DNA from: Rhodothermales bacterium
GTDB taxonomy: Bacteria > Bacteroidota > Rhodothermia > Rhodothermales > JAHQVL01
DNA: 64,000 nt
NCBI GenBank assembly: GCA_041391505.1
Contig: JAWKNW010000004.1
Location: forward strand, 62,001 to 126,000
Direction: 5' to 3'
The translations under genes were made by a program, and so were the position numbers. This document shows positions 26,887-36,515 of this stretch, piece after piece. The notes beneath the pieces are model-generated. The model saw only the letters and a list, made by a program, of their open reading frames with translations. It was not told where the DNA came from and made no database searches. Position 1 is the first letter of the stretch; each line of letters starts with the position of its first letter.

Positions 26887-29259
26887 ATGCTGAAAAACTA
26901 CCTCAAGATCGCCCTGCGCACGATGGCGCAGCAGAAGCTGTACAGCGGCCTGAACGTGTTCGGGCTGGCGCTGGGTATCGCGTCGTTTCTGCTCATCTAC
27001 TTCTTTATCCAGTTCGAACTGAGCCACGACCGGTTTCACCCCGGGGCGGATGACGTCTACCGCATCATCGAACGACAGCCCAACAATGTCTTCATGGGCA
27101 ACGACCGGTTCGCCGTCACGCCGGCGCCGCTCGCGCGGACGCTCGAGGCGGACTTCCCGCAGGTGCTCCATGCGACCTCCGTCGCAAATATCGGGGTGCT
27201 GCTCGGCACCGACGACGCGAATTTTATGGAAGACGGCATCTGGGCGGATTCCAGCTTCTTCGACGTGCTGCCGTTCCCGATGCTGCGGGGCGATGCCGCG
27301 ACCGCCCTCCGAGGGCCCGATGGGATGGTGCTCTCGGCTACGCTCGCGAAGCGCCTCTTCGGCGAGGAAGACCCCCTCGGTCAGACCCTCGACGTCCGGA
27401 CCTGGTCCGGCGTGCAGCCGTTCACCGTCTCGGCCGTGATGGAGGACGTGCCTGAAAATGCCCACTTCACGTTCGACTTCGTGCTTCCCATCCACGCGAA
27501 CGACAATTATGTCGGAAGCCTGACCCGTTGGACCAACAACTCCTACGTGACGTATTTCCGCCTGCAGACCGGGAGCGATTCGGAGGCCCTGCAGACGGCC
27601 ATGCCCGACTTCGTGCTGCGGCATGTGGGCGCGGAGCAGGCGCACAACTACGAATACATCGTCGAGGCGCTGACGGATATCCATCTGTATTCGAATGCCA
27701 ATTTCGATCTCGGTCAGTCGGGAGACATTCGCTATGTCTATCTCTTCGGCGCCATCGGGCTGGTTATCCTGTTGCTGGCCTGCATCAATTACATGAACCT
27801 GGCGATCGCCCGATCCATCAAGCGCGCGCGGGAAGTGGGGCTGCGCCAGGCCATCGGGGCGCGACGAGGGCAGCTCATCGTGCAGTTCATCAGCGAATCC
27901 GTGTTGATGGCTTTTGTCGCGCTCGTGCTCGGGATCCTGCTGGCGCGGTACGGAACGCCCGTGTTCGGGGCCCTCGTGGATCGACCGATCGCCATCGCGT
28001 GGGATCAGCCCTTGCTGTATCCCGTGCTGCTGGCGTTGATGATCTTTGTCGGTCTCGTTTCCGGCAGCTACCCGGCCTTTTACATGGCGAAGCTGCGGCC
28101 CATCCAGACCCTCAAAGGCAGCGTCAGCGGGGGGCCGGACCGATCCCGGTTGCAGCGCATGCTGATCGTGGTGCAATACACCGCGTCGATCGTGCTCATC
28201 GCCGGCAGCCTGGTCATCTACCGGCAACTGCAGTACATCCAGAACTTGGACGTCGGCTACAACCGCGAGCAGGTCGTCAGCCTGCCGATCTACGATAGCG
28301 GGCTGCGGCAGCAGTCCGACGTCCTGATCGAGACCCTGCGCCGCCATCCCAACGTGCGCTCGGTGACCACCGTGAGCAGCCTCCCCACCAACATCGAATC
28401 GTCGAACGGCGTGCAGGCGTGGGAAGGGCACGAAGGCGACGCGGAGTTGACCGTTTATCAGGCCAACGTGACCTACGATTTCTTCGATGTGTTCGAGATT
28501 CCCATCGTCGCCGGCCGGCGATTCACGCCCGACTTCACCAGCGACTCGCTGCAGGCCATCATCCTGAACGAAACGGCCGTAGCCGCGCTCGGCTGGACGC
28601 CCGAAACGGCCGTCGGCAAGCGGTTCACGGACGACGGGCAGGTGATCGGCGTGATGAAAGACTTCCACCTGCACTCGCTCCACCTGCCGATAGCGCCGAT
28701 GATGGTGCGGATGAGCGGCAACTGGTACAACCGCGTGGCGGTCCGCATCGCCCCGACCGACATCCCGGCAACCCTGGCGTTCATCACGTCGACCCTCGAC
28801 ACCTTCACGGACTACCCGGTCGAGTACACCTTCCTGGACGACGACTTCGACGCGCTGTACCGCTCGGAACGCCGGCTCGGCCAGACCTTCAGCTACTTCA
28901 CGCTGATCGCCGTGCTCATCGCCTCGCTGGGCCTGTTCGGCCTCGCGGCGTACGCGACCGAGCGGCGCTCGAAAGAGATCGGCATCCGGAAGGTCCTCGG
29001 GGCGTCGGTCTCCAACCTGGTGTCGCTGCTCTCGCGGGAGTTCATCGCGCTCGTGGTCGTCGCGTTCGCCGTCGCGATTCCGGTGGCGTACTTCACGATG
29101 GAGCGCTGGCTCGACAGCTTTGCCTACCGCATGCCGCTGGGGATGGGCGTGTTTCTGGCCGCCGGCGTGCTGGCCATCGCCATCGCCCTGCTGACGGTGA
29201 TCTACCAGGCGGTCCGCGCCGCCCTCGCGGATCCGGTGGATAGTTTGCGGTATGAATGA
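26887..29259 (+). CDS. FtsX/MacB-type ABC permease 7 of 10
   Basis: 790 residues from ATG 26887 (MLKNYLKIALRTMAQQKLYS). First helix LNVFGLALGIASFLLIYFFI. The first coupling segment is AREVGLRQAIGARRGQL, where the usual Arg-Lys pair is Arg-Gln; the second is SKEIGIRKVLGASVSNL after ASLGLFGLAAYATERR. It contains the common FLDDDFDALYRSERRLGQTF phrase that ends the second periplasmic domain. Ends DPVDSLRYE. It is preceded by a 38-base spacer and followed by the first of two nearly identical 27-base spacers (before permeases 8 and 9). Intact; substrate unknown. Confidence 0.93.
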   Translation: MLKNYLKIALRTMAQQKLYSGLNVFGLALGIASFLLIYFFIQFELSHDRFHPGADDVYRIIERQPNNVFMGNDRFAVTPAPLARTLEADFPQVLHATSVANIGVLLGTDDANFMEDGIWADSSFFDVLPFPMLRGDAATALRGPDGMVLSATLAKRLFGEEDPLGQTLDVRTWSGVQPFTVSAVMEDVPENAHFTFDFVLPIHANDNYVGSLTRWTNNSYVTYFRLQTGSDSEALQTAMPDFVLRHVGAEQAHNYEYIVEALTDIHLYSNANFDLGQSGDIRYVYLFGAIGLVILLLACINYMNLAIARSIKRAREVGLRQAIGARRGQLIVQFISESVLMAFVALVLGILLARYGTPVFGALVDRPIAIAWDQPLLYPVLLALMIFVGLVSGSYPAFYMAKLRPIQTLKGSVSGGPDRSRLQRMLIVVQYTASIVLIAGSLVIYRQLQYIQNLDVGYNREQVVSLPIYDSGLRQQSDVLIETLRRHPNVRSVTTVSSLPTNIESSNGVQAWEGHEGDAELTVYQANVTYDFFDVFEIPIVAGRRFTPDFTSDSLQAIILNETAVAALGWTPETAVGKRFTDDGQVIGVMKDFHLHSLHLPIAPMMVRMSGNWYNRVAVRIAPTDIPATLAFITSTLDTFTDYPVEYTFLDDDFDALYRSERRLGQTFSYFTLIAVLIASLGLFGLAAYATERRSKEIGIRKVLGASVSNLVSLLSREFIALVVVAFAVAIPVAYFTMERWLDSFAYRMPLGMGVFLAAGVLAIAIALLTVIYQAVRAALADPVDSLRYE

Positions 29260-29286
29260 CCTGCCTCCTTCCAAACCGCCAATCCC

Positions 29287-31623
29287 ATGCTGAATAACTA
29301 CCTCAAGATCGCCTTCCGCCAGCTCTGGCGGCATCGCGGCCAGACGGTCATCAACATGGCTGGCCTGGCGCTCGGGATGGCGTGTTGCCTGCTCATCGCA
29401 CGGTACATCCAGGACGACCTGAGCTTCGACCGATTCAACGCGCACGCGGCCGACATCTACCGCGTGCATGTGCGCGACGACAACGAAGTGACGCCGACCA
29501 TCGTCGCTCCGCTCGCTGTTCGCGCCATTCCCGGTGTCGAGGCGGCTGCGCGGCTGTACAATATCGGAAGCTTCCAGGATGTTGTCGTCCGCCGTGGCGA
29601 TCGGCAATTTCTCGAGTCGCGATTCTTCTATGCGGATTCGTCGGTTTTCGATGTGTTCACCTTTCCGCTGCAAGCCGGCGTCGTCGGCCTGGCGCTCAAC
29701 AGGCCGAACACCGTCGTGCTCACCGCGCCGATGGCCGAGAAGTATTTTGGCGACGAGGACCCGGTAGGACAGCGGCTGACCATCGGTTCGCGCGAGTACG
29801 AAGTGACCGGCGTGCTGGCACCGATACCGGAAACGTCCCATCTTCAATTCGATTTCCTCGGTTCCTTTGCCACCACGCACTGGGCGACGGAGGAGATATG
29901 GGGGAGCGCCAATTTTCTGACCTACCTCCGGCTGCGCCCCGGTACCGATCCGCAACGGGTGCAGGCTACCCTGGATAACCTGGTCGCCGAAGCCCGCGAA
30001 GCCGGTGAGGTCGAGCCCGACTACCGGCTGGGCCTGCAGCCGTTGCTCGGCATTTATCTCGACGTGGAAGGGCATCGCACGTACGTCTACCTGTTGGGGA
30101 CGATCGGGTTGTTGCTTCTCGTGATCGCCAGCGTGAACTATGTCAACCTGTCGACCGCGCGCGCCGCCTACAGAGCCCGGGAAGTGGGCATCCGCAAGGT
30201 CGCCGGCGCGAATCGCAACCAGTTGTTCTGGCAGTTCCTTGGCGAGTCGATGGTGCTGGCAACGCTCTCCCTCGCGCTGGGTGTCGCTCTCGCCGCCGCC
30301 TGCATGCCGACCTTCAACGGGATCGCCGGCAAGAACCTGACCCTCTGGGGCAACGCCGCCACCTGGGCTGCCATGGTGGGTGTCGTGGTGGTTGTCGGTG
30401 TCGCGGGCGGGAGCTATCCGGCACTGCTGCTTGCTTCGTTCAAGCCGGCGGGAATCCTCAAACGGGCCGTTTCTAGCAGTGGAAGCGGATGGCTTCGTCG
30501 CGGGCTGGTCATCTTTCAATTTGCAGCGACGGTCGTGCTCCTGGTGGCGACCGTCGTGGTGAGCGGTCAGCTTCGTTTCGTACAGACGGCGGATCTGGGG
30601 TTTGACAGAGAACACGTGGTCGCATTGCCCATCCCGGTCGGCGACCCGGCCACGCAGCGCGCGTACGAACCGATGCGCGAGGCGATGCTGCAACTTCGAT
30701 CGGTTGCCGGCGTGGCCGCGGTAAATCATCTCCCGGGATACCAGCGTGGCGGCTATGGCCTGCGTATCGAAGGGGGTGACGAAACGATCGCGATCGGTGG
30801 CGTGCCGTCCGACGCCCATGTCGTAGAGACGCTGGGGTTGCATCTGGTGGCCGGCCCGGGTTTGCGTCCGGTACGATCGGATTCGATCACCTCGGGATCT
30901 TATCAATATCTGCTGAACGAGAAGGCGGTGCAGGCCGCCGGATGGACGCCAGATGAAGCCATCGGCAAACGGGTCGCCCTGTCCGGGAATCGGTGGGGTA
31001 CGGTGGCCGGCGTGATTGCGGATTATCACTACCTCTCGTTGCGAGAGACGATCGAGCCGCTCGCGTATTTCGTCGAGCCCTGGGGGTGCAACTTCATCGT
31101 GGTCCGCATCGCCCCTGGAAGCACGGCAGACGCGCTGGCCGGCATCGAGGCCGCCTGGACCACCTGGATGCCGGATCGTCCGTTTGCGTTCTCGTTTCTC
31201 GATGCAGAGCTGGAGAAACTCTACCGGAGCGAAGAGCGGGCGGGCCAGGTGTTCGGCCTATCGTCGATCCTTGCGGTGCTCATCGCGTGCATGGGGCTCT
31301 TCGGATTGGCCGCCTTCAGCGCCGCCCGACGGACGAAGGAAATCGGCATCAGGAAAGTACTGGGCGCCAGTGTGGCGCAGCTGGTGGTGCTTATGTCGAG
31401 CGAGTTTTCGCTGCTGGTCGCGGCCAGTTTTTGCCTCGGCGCTCCGGTGGCCTACCTGTTAATGCGACAGTGGCTCAAGGCCTTCGCCTACCAGATCCCC
31501 CTGTCGTGGACGCTTTTCGCGGCGGTGGGCGCCGGCGTGCTCCTCCTCGCCGGGCTCACCGTGTCCTACCAGGCAATCCGGACTGCCCTCGCCGATCCGG
31601 TGGAAAGTTTGCGTTACGAATAA
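29287..31623 (+). CDS. FtsX/MacB-type ABC permease 8 of 10
   Basis: 778 residues, the shortest copy, starting MLNNYLKIAFRQLWRHRGQT. It shares the MLNNYLKIA(F/L)RQLWR start with permease 9 only; the others begin MLKNYL, MLKTYL or, in permease 2, MIRHAF. The first membrane core is SVNYVNLSTARAAYRAREVG, then IRKVAGANRNQL; the second is ACMGLFGLAAFSAARRTKEI then GIRKVLGASVAQL. The first periplasmic domain is clearly smaller than in the rest (the first membrane core begins about residue 260). Ends DPVESLRYE. Together with permease 9 and the matching upstream spacers, it marks a tandem duplication inside the array. Confidence 0.93.
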   Translation: MLNNYLKIAFRQLWRHRGQTVINMAGLALGMACCLLIARYIQDDLSFDRFNAHAADIYRVHVRDDNEVTPTIVAPLAVRAIPGVEAAARLYNIGSFQDVVVRRGDRQFLESRFFYADSSVFDVFTFPLQAGVVGLALNRPNTVVLTAPMAEKYFGDEDPVGQRLTIGSREYEVTGVLAPIPETSHLQFDFLGSFATTHWATEEIWGSANFLTYLRLRPGTDPQRVQATLDNLVAEAREAGEVEPDYRLGLQPLLGIYLDVEGHRTYVYLLGTIGLLLLVIASVNYVNLSTARAAYRAREVGIRKVAGANRNQLFWQFLGESMVLATLSLALGVALAAACMPTFNGIAGKNLTLWGNAATWAAMVGVVVVVGVAGGSYPALLLASFKPAGILKRAVSSSGSGWLRRGLVIFQFAATVVLLVATVVVSGQLRFVQTADLGFDREHVVALPIPVGDPATQRAYEPMREAMLQLRSVAGVAAVNHLPGYQRGGYGLRIEGGDETIAIGGVPSDAHVVETLGLHLVAGPGLRPVRSDSITSGSYQYLLNEKAVQAAGWTPDEAIGKRVALSGNRWGTVAGVIADYHYLSLRETIEPLAYFVEPWGCNFIVVRIAPGSTADALAGIEAAWTTWMPDRPFAFSFLDAELEKLYRSEERAGQVFGLSSILAVLIACMGLFGLAAFSAARRTKEIGIRKVLGASVAQLVVLMSSEFSLLVAASFCLGAPVAYLLMRQWLKAFAYQIPLSWTLFAAVGAGVLLLAGLTVSYQAIRTALADPVESLRYE

Positions 31624-31650
31624 CCTGCCTCCTTCCAATCCGTCAATGCC

Positions 31651-34044
31651 ATGCTGAATAACTACCTCAAGATCGCCCTCCGCCAGCTCTGGCGGTATCG
31701 CGGCTTCTCGCTGCTCAATGGGGCGGGACTCACGATCGGCATGGCTGCGTGCCTGTTGCTGGTGATGTATGTGCGGTTCGAAGCCGGCTACGACCGCTAC
31801 GCGCCGCACTACGAACGGGTGTACCGGGTGGCGACCGACGAAACCGCCGCCGGCGAGCCCGAGCGGTCGGCGATGACCGCGGCGCCCATCGCGCCCTTCC
31901 TGGTCGAGGCCGTGCCCGACATCGAGGCGGCGAGCCGGCTTTATGCGGGCGACTTCGAGTTTGAGCGGGGCGACGCGATAGTTCAGGAAAAGCAGGTGTT
32001 TTTTGCGGATTCGACCGTGTTCGATGTGCTCGGGCTTTCCCTGCTGCAGGGGGACCCCGCCTCGGTATTCGATGAACCGTTCAGCATCGTCATGACGCCC
32101 GCCGCGGCGGCGCGTTATTTCGGCGACGAAGATCCCGTCGGGCAGACCATCCGCGTCAATGGGGCGGTCGACGCGCGGGTAACGGGGATCCTGAATCCGC
32201 TGCCGGCCCAGTCGCACCTCGCTTTCCAGATCCTCGGGAGCATGTCCAGCGTCGAGGCCATGCAGGGGTGGCTGTTCGACAACTGGGTGTCCGGGCAGTT
32301 CTACACGTACGTCCGGGCGCGCGCCGGCACGGAGCGGCAGCGCCTGGAGACGGCCATCAACGAGACGCTGCAGCGACGCCCCGAGTTTGCCGGCATCGAG
32401 GCGTCGTGGAAGTTCGCGCTGGCGCTCGAGCCGGTGTCGGACATCTACCTGACGTCCGACCGGACGCAGCAGGCCGGCCCGACCGGCTCGGCCACGCAAC
32501 TCTCGATTCTGAGTCTGATCGGCGTGTTCATCCTCGTGCTCGCCTGCGTCAACTTTGTCAACCTGAGTACGGCGCGGGCGATGGTTCGGGCGCGCGAGGT
32601 GGGGGTCCGGAAAGCCGTCGGGGCCCAGCGGAGCCACGTCGCCGCCCAGTTTCTGATGGAGTCGCTGGTGCTGAGCCTGCTCAGCCTGGGGATGGCCGTC
32701 GCGGTCGTCTGGGCGGTGCTGCCGGCCTTCAGCGGCTACCTGGGCAAGCCGCTCATGCCCGCCGTCGGCGACCTGCCCTGGATCGTCGCCGTGCTCGGCC
32801 TGCTCTGGGTGGTCGTCGGGCTCGCGGCCGGCAGTTATCCGGCCTTTTATCTGGCCGCTTTTAAACCCCTCCACGTGCTCAAGGGCGAGCCGGCAACCCG
32901 CAGGGGCCGGCTGCGTCAGGGCCTCGTCGTCCTGCAGTTTGCGGTATCCGTCACCCTCATCGTCGTCACCGCCATCATCTTCGCCCAGGTCAACTTTCTG
33001 AACACGTACGATCCCGGCTTCCGGCGGGAGCATATGATCGTGGTGCCGTTCGGACAGGATGCGGCGATCGGCTCGCAGCTCGCGGCGGTGCGGTCGGCGC
33101 TGCTGGAGCAGCCGGGCGTCGAGGCGCTGACGGCCTCGTCGGAATCGCCGGCGGCGAGCATGCGCGAGGGCAACTGGCTGATGAGCGTCGAAACGGCCGA
33201 CGGTACGCTGGCGGAAACTGCGATGGCGCATCTGCTGGTCGACGACCAGTTTCTGGATGTGTACGATATCGAGGTGGTGGCGGGACGCGGGTTCGGGTCC
33301 GACTTCGTATCCGACAGCTCGGGGGCGCTCATCGTGAACGAGGCGGCCGTGGCGCAGCTCGGGTTTTTGCGCCCCGAGGAGGCGATCGGCCGGCGATTCG
33401 ATGCCTGGCCCAGCGGCGGTCACATCGTGGGCGTCGTGCGCTCCTTCAACTTCCGCTCGCTGCGTCAGGCCGTGCAGCCGCTGGCGCTGCGGGTCATCCC
33501 GGATCAGTTCGATGTCCTGACGATCCGGATGGCGACCGGCGATCTCGCCGGCACGCTCCAGCGCATCGAGGACGTCTGGCAATCCTTCGGGCCGCGTCTG
33601 CCCTTCAGTTACCAGTTTCTGGACGATGCCGGCGCGGCGGTGTACCGGTCCGAACGCCAGCTCGGTCAGGTCCTGGCCGGGTTCAGCCTGCTCGCCATCG
33701 TGATCGCCTGTCTCGGGCTGTTCGGCCTGGCGGCCTTCTCCGCGAGCCGGCGTACGAAGGAGATCGGCATCCGCAAGGTGCTCGGCGCCTCGGCGGCGCA
33801 CCTGGTCGGGCTGTTGACGCGCGACATGCTGGCGCTCGTGGTCGTCGCGGCGTGTGTAGCCGGGCCGATCGCCTTCGCCATTTCGGACGCCTGGCTGGGG
33901 CAGTTTGCTTATCGCCTGTCCGGCGTCGCCGTGTATTACGTGCTCGCGGGCGGACTGGCGCTGGTCATCGCCGCCCTGACGATCGGCGGGCAGGCGCTCG
34001 CGGTCGCCTTGCGCGATCCCGTCACCAGTCTCCGCTACGAATAG
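31651..34044 (+). CDS. FtsX/MacB-type ABC permease 9 of 10
   Basis: 797 residues, starting MLNNYLKIALRQLWRYRGFS, the sister of permease 8 at its N-terminus. First core CVNFVNLSTARAMVRAREVG then VRKAVGAQRSHV; second core ACLGLFGLAAFSASRRTKEI then GIRKVLGASAAHL. The C-terminal tail deviates slightly: ALRDPVTSLRYE instead of the (A/T)A(L/V/I)ADPV(K/D/E)SLRYE of the others. Its periplasmic domains differ strongly from permease 8 despite the matching start and spacer, which suggests duplication followed by fast divergence, or recombination of the external parts. Substrate unknown. Confidence 0.93.
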   Translation: MLNNYLKIALRQLWRYRGFSLLNGAGLTIGMAACLLLVMYVRFEAGYDRYAPHYERVYRVATDETAAGEPERSAMTAAPIAPFLVEAVPDIEAASRLYAGDFEFERGDAIVQEKQVFFADSTVFDVLGLSLLQGDPASVFDEPFSIVMTPAAAARYFGDEDPVGQTIRVNGAVDARVTGILNPLPAQSHLAFQILGSMSSVEAMQGWLFDNWVSGQFYTYVRARAGTERQRLETAINETLQRRPEFAGIEASWKFALALEPVSDIYLTSDRTQQAGPTGSATQLSILSLIGVFILVLACVNFVNLSTARAMVRAREVGVRKAVGAQRSHVAAQFLMESLVLSLLSLGMAVAVVWAVLPAFSGYLGKPLMPAVGDLPWIVAVLGLLWVVVGLAAGSYPAFYLAAFKPLHVLKGEPATRRGRLRQGLVVLQFAVSVTLIVVTAIIFAQVNFLNTYDPGFRREHMIVVPFGQDAAIGSQLAAVRSALLEQPGVEALTASSESPAASMREGNWLMSVETADGTLAETAMAHLLVDDQFLDVYDIEVVAGRGFGSDFVSDSSGALIVNEAAVAQLGFLRPEEAIGRRFDAWPSGGHIVGVVRSFNFRSLRQAVQPLALRVIPDQFDVLTIRMATGDLAGTLQRIEDVWQSFGPRLPFSYQFLDDAGAAVYRSERQLGQVLAGFSLLAIVIACLGLFGLAAFSASRRTKEIGIRKVLGASAAHLVGLLTRDMLALVVVAACVAGPIAFAISDAWLGQFAYRLSGVAVYYVLAGGLALVIAALTIGGQALAVALRDPVTSLRYE

Positions 34045-34067
34045 GGCGACTTTATATCCCCAATATC

Positions 34068-36494
34068 ATGCTGAAAAACTACCTGCATACCACCCTGCGC
34101 AATCTCTGGCGCCACAAGGGCTACGCCGCCATCAACGTCGTCGGCCTCAGCGTCGGCATCGCCTGCAGTCTGCTCATCATGCTTTTCGTGCGCTCCGAGT
34201 GGACGTACGATCGCTTCCACGAAAAATCGGATCGCATCTACCGGGCCTGGGTCCACGAGTCGTACGGTGAGGGGCAGGAGTTCTTCAACAGCGTCACGCC
34301 CATGCCGCTTGGGCCGGCCATTGCCGAGACGTATCCGGAGGTGGAGGCCTATGTGCGCTACACCGTGTTCGACAATCTGGTGCGGCCGGGCGCGAATACG
34401 CTCACGGAGTCCATTCAACTCGTCGATGCCGCCTTTTTCGAGGTGTTCGATTTCCCCCTCGTCGCCGGCGAGCGGTCGCAGGCGCTCGACGGGTTGAACG
34501 ATGTCGTGCTCTCCGAAAGCGCGGCGAGGCGGCTGTTCGGCGAGGGGGCTGCCCTCGGGAAAACGCTCGACATACGGATCGGCGACGAGACCTTCGAGCC
34601 GTTCGTCGTGTCCGCCGTCGCCGCCGATCCGCCCCCCAACAGTTCGATCCAGTACGGCGTGGTGCTGCGGTTCGAAAACGGGACCGGCCGGCGGTGGAGC
34701 GAACGCGCCCTCCAGGCGTGGTTCAACGTGTCGCCCGAGACGTACCTGCTGCTGAAGCCCGGCACCGACGCCGACGCGTTTCAGGCGAAGCTGCCGGCGA
34801 TGGTCAATACGGTCCTGGGCGACGAGGTGCAGCCGGGGCAATACGTAGTGGGGCTCCAGCCGATCGCCGACATCCACCTCAATACGGCCATCCCCCAGGG
34901 CATCGCGCCGGTGAGCGATCCGGCCTATTCCTACATCCTCGCGACCATCGCGTTTTTTGTGCTCCTCATCGCCTGCATCAACTTCACGATACTCGCCATC
35001 GGCCGGTCGGCCCGGCGGGCGACCGAGGTGGGGATCCGCAAGGCCGTCGGCGCCAACAGGAGCCAGTTGATGCTCCAGTTCTGGGGGGAAACCCTCCTGC
35101 TCACGGCGATCACGATGGGCGTCGGGTTCGCGCTCGCCTGGCTGGCGATGCCGTTCTTCAACGCCCTCGCCGGCCAGCGCCTGGCGATCCGGCTGGACGG
35201 CGGGCTCATCGCCATAGCGACCGGACTGTTCCTGAGCGTGGGGTTGTTATCCGGGGCCTATCCGGCTGTCGTCATGTCCGAGTACCGGCCGATCCAGGTG
35301 CTCAAGGGGGCGGTGGCGGCGGGCCGGCAGGGGAACGTGTTGCGCAAGGGGCTGATCGCCGTGCAGTTTGTGCTTTCGATAGCGCTGATCGCCAGCACCC
35401 TCGTGATCCGCTCCCAACTTCAGTATGTGCAGACGCGCGATCTGGGGTTCGATCGGGAACAGGTGGTGGTCGTCGAGACCGGCGTGCCGCCCGAAGTCGG
35501 GGCGCCGCTGGTCGAGCGGATGCGGAACGAACTCGCCGGCGATCCCGCCGTCGTGCGTATCGGGAGTTCCCAGTACGCGTTCGCGAGCGGGGCCTGGCTG
35601 GAACTGGGATACCGCGCCAATGACGGCCGTTTCCGGGAGTTCAACGTCAACGTGGTCGACCCCGAATACATCGACGCGATGGGGATGGAGATGACGACGG
35701 GCCGCAACTTCTCGCTCGATATCCCATCCGACGCCAACCAGGCCATCATCGTCAACGAGGCGTTTGTCGCGGCGTACGGGTGGGACGATCCCCTCACGGC
35801 CCAGTTGCCGGGCCCGTTCGGGCCCCATCGCATCATCGGCGTCGTGCGGGACTTCAATTTTGCGTCGTTGCACACCGAGGTGACGCCCCTGGCGCTCGTC
35901 CTCAATCTGGATATGCTGGACGAGGGCGCGTCCGATCATAGCGCCGGCCAGTCGCCTCAGCCCAAGATCGCGATTCGCATCCGGCCGGGAGACCTCCGGG
36001 ATCGGGTCGATCGGATCGAACGCGCCTGGAATACGGTGGCGCCGGGGCAGGATTTTGTGTATTCCTTTCTGGACCAGACGCTCCAGCGTCAGTACGTGCA
36101 GGAAGAGCGGCTGGGGAGGATGGTAGGCATCGCGTCGTTGCTGGCCGTATTGATCGCCTGTCTGGGCCTGTTCGGGCTGGCGACGCTCACGGTCTCCCGG
36201 CGGACCAAGGAACTCGGCATCCGGAAGGTGCTCGGCGCGTCGTCGGCCGGGCTGGTCGCGCTGATCGCGAACGAGTTCGTCGTGCTCGTCGCGGTGTCGT
36301 TCGTGATCGCGACGCCGGTCGCCACGTGGGCGATGCGGCGGTGGCTCGACGGATTCGCGTATCGCGTGGATATCTCGCCGGCGCTATTTGTCGCGGCCGG
36401 CGCGCTCGTCCTGGTCGTCGCGCTGTTGACGGTCAGCTTCCAGGCGATCCGCGCCGCCCTGGCCGACCCGGTAGACAGCATCCGCTACGAATAG
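34068..36494 (+). CDS. FtsX/MacB-type ABC permease 10 of 10
   Basis: 808 residues from ATG 34068 (MLKNYLHTTLRNLWRHKGYA). Subgroup partner of permease 6: first core CINFTILAIGRSARRATEVG then IRKAVGANRSQL. The second core is ACLGLFGLATLTVSRRTKEL then GIRKVLGASSAGL. The second periplasmic domain has a polar insertion (around LDMLDEGASDHSAGQSPQPK) not seen in the others. Ends DPVDSIRYE, the only copy with Ile in the tail. It is followed after 21 bases by the small gene at 36516 and then by the second ATPase, so it may pair with that ATPase. Confidence 0.93.
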   Translation: MLKNYLHTTLRNLWRHKGYAAINVVGLSVGIACSLLIMLFVRSEWTYDRFHEKSDRIYRAWVHESYGEGQEFFNSVTPMPLGPAIAETYPEVEAYVRYTVFDNLVRPGANTLTESIQLVDAAFFEVFDFPLVAGERSQALDGLNDVVLSESAARRLFGEGAALGKTLDIRIGDETFEPFVVSAVAADPPPNSSIQYGVVLRFENGTGRRWSERALQAWFNVSPETYLLLKPGTDADAFQAKLPAMVNTVLGDEVQPGQYVVGLQPIADIHLNTAIPQGIAPVSDPAYSYILATIAFFVLLIACINFTILAIGRSARRATEVGIRKAVGANRSQLMLQFWGETLLLTAITMGVGFALAWLAMPFFNALAGQRLAIRLDGGLIAIATGLFLSVGLLSGAYPAVVMSEYRPIQVLKGAVAAGRQGNVLRKGLIAVQFVLSIALIASTLVIRSQLQYVQTRDLGFDREQVVVVETGVPPEVGAPLVERMRNELAGDPAVVRIGSSQYAFASGAWLELGYRANDGRFREFNVNVVDPEYIDAMGMEMTTGRNFSLDIPSDANQAIIVNEAFVAAYGWDDPLTAQLPGPFGPHRIIGVVRDFNFASLHTEVTPLALVLNLDMLDEGASDHSAGQSPQPKIAIRIRPGDLRDRVDRIERAWNTVAPGQDFVYSFLDQTLQRQYVQEERLGRMVGIASLLAVLIACLGLFGLATLTVSRRTKELGIRKVLGASSAGLVALIANEFVVLVAVSFVIATPVATWAMRRWLDGFAYRVDISPALFVAAGALVLVVALLTVSFQAIRAALADPVDSIRYE

Positions 36495-36515
36495 GTATCA
36501 TCATCCGACAAGACC

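Noticed and set aside
26839..31029. Very long open frame (1396 codons) on the minus strand across permeases 7 and 8
   Set aside because: It is antisense to two clear FtsX permeases. GC-rich codon bias leaves the complementary frame free of stops; its translation is rich in Arg, His, Gly and Asp and has no domain. The same applies to other long antisense frames at 10111-12237, 12267-14822, 17024-19600, 24383-26875 and 31459-33801.
12312..36494. Possible assembly artefact creating false permease copies
   Set aside because: The ten genes differ strongly in sequence and length; only two short spacer pairs are alike, so collapsed or duplicated reads do not explain the array.
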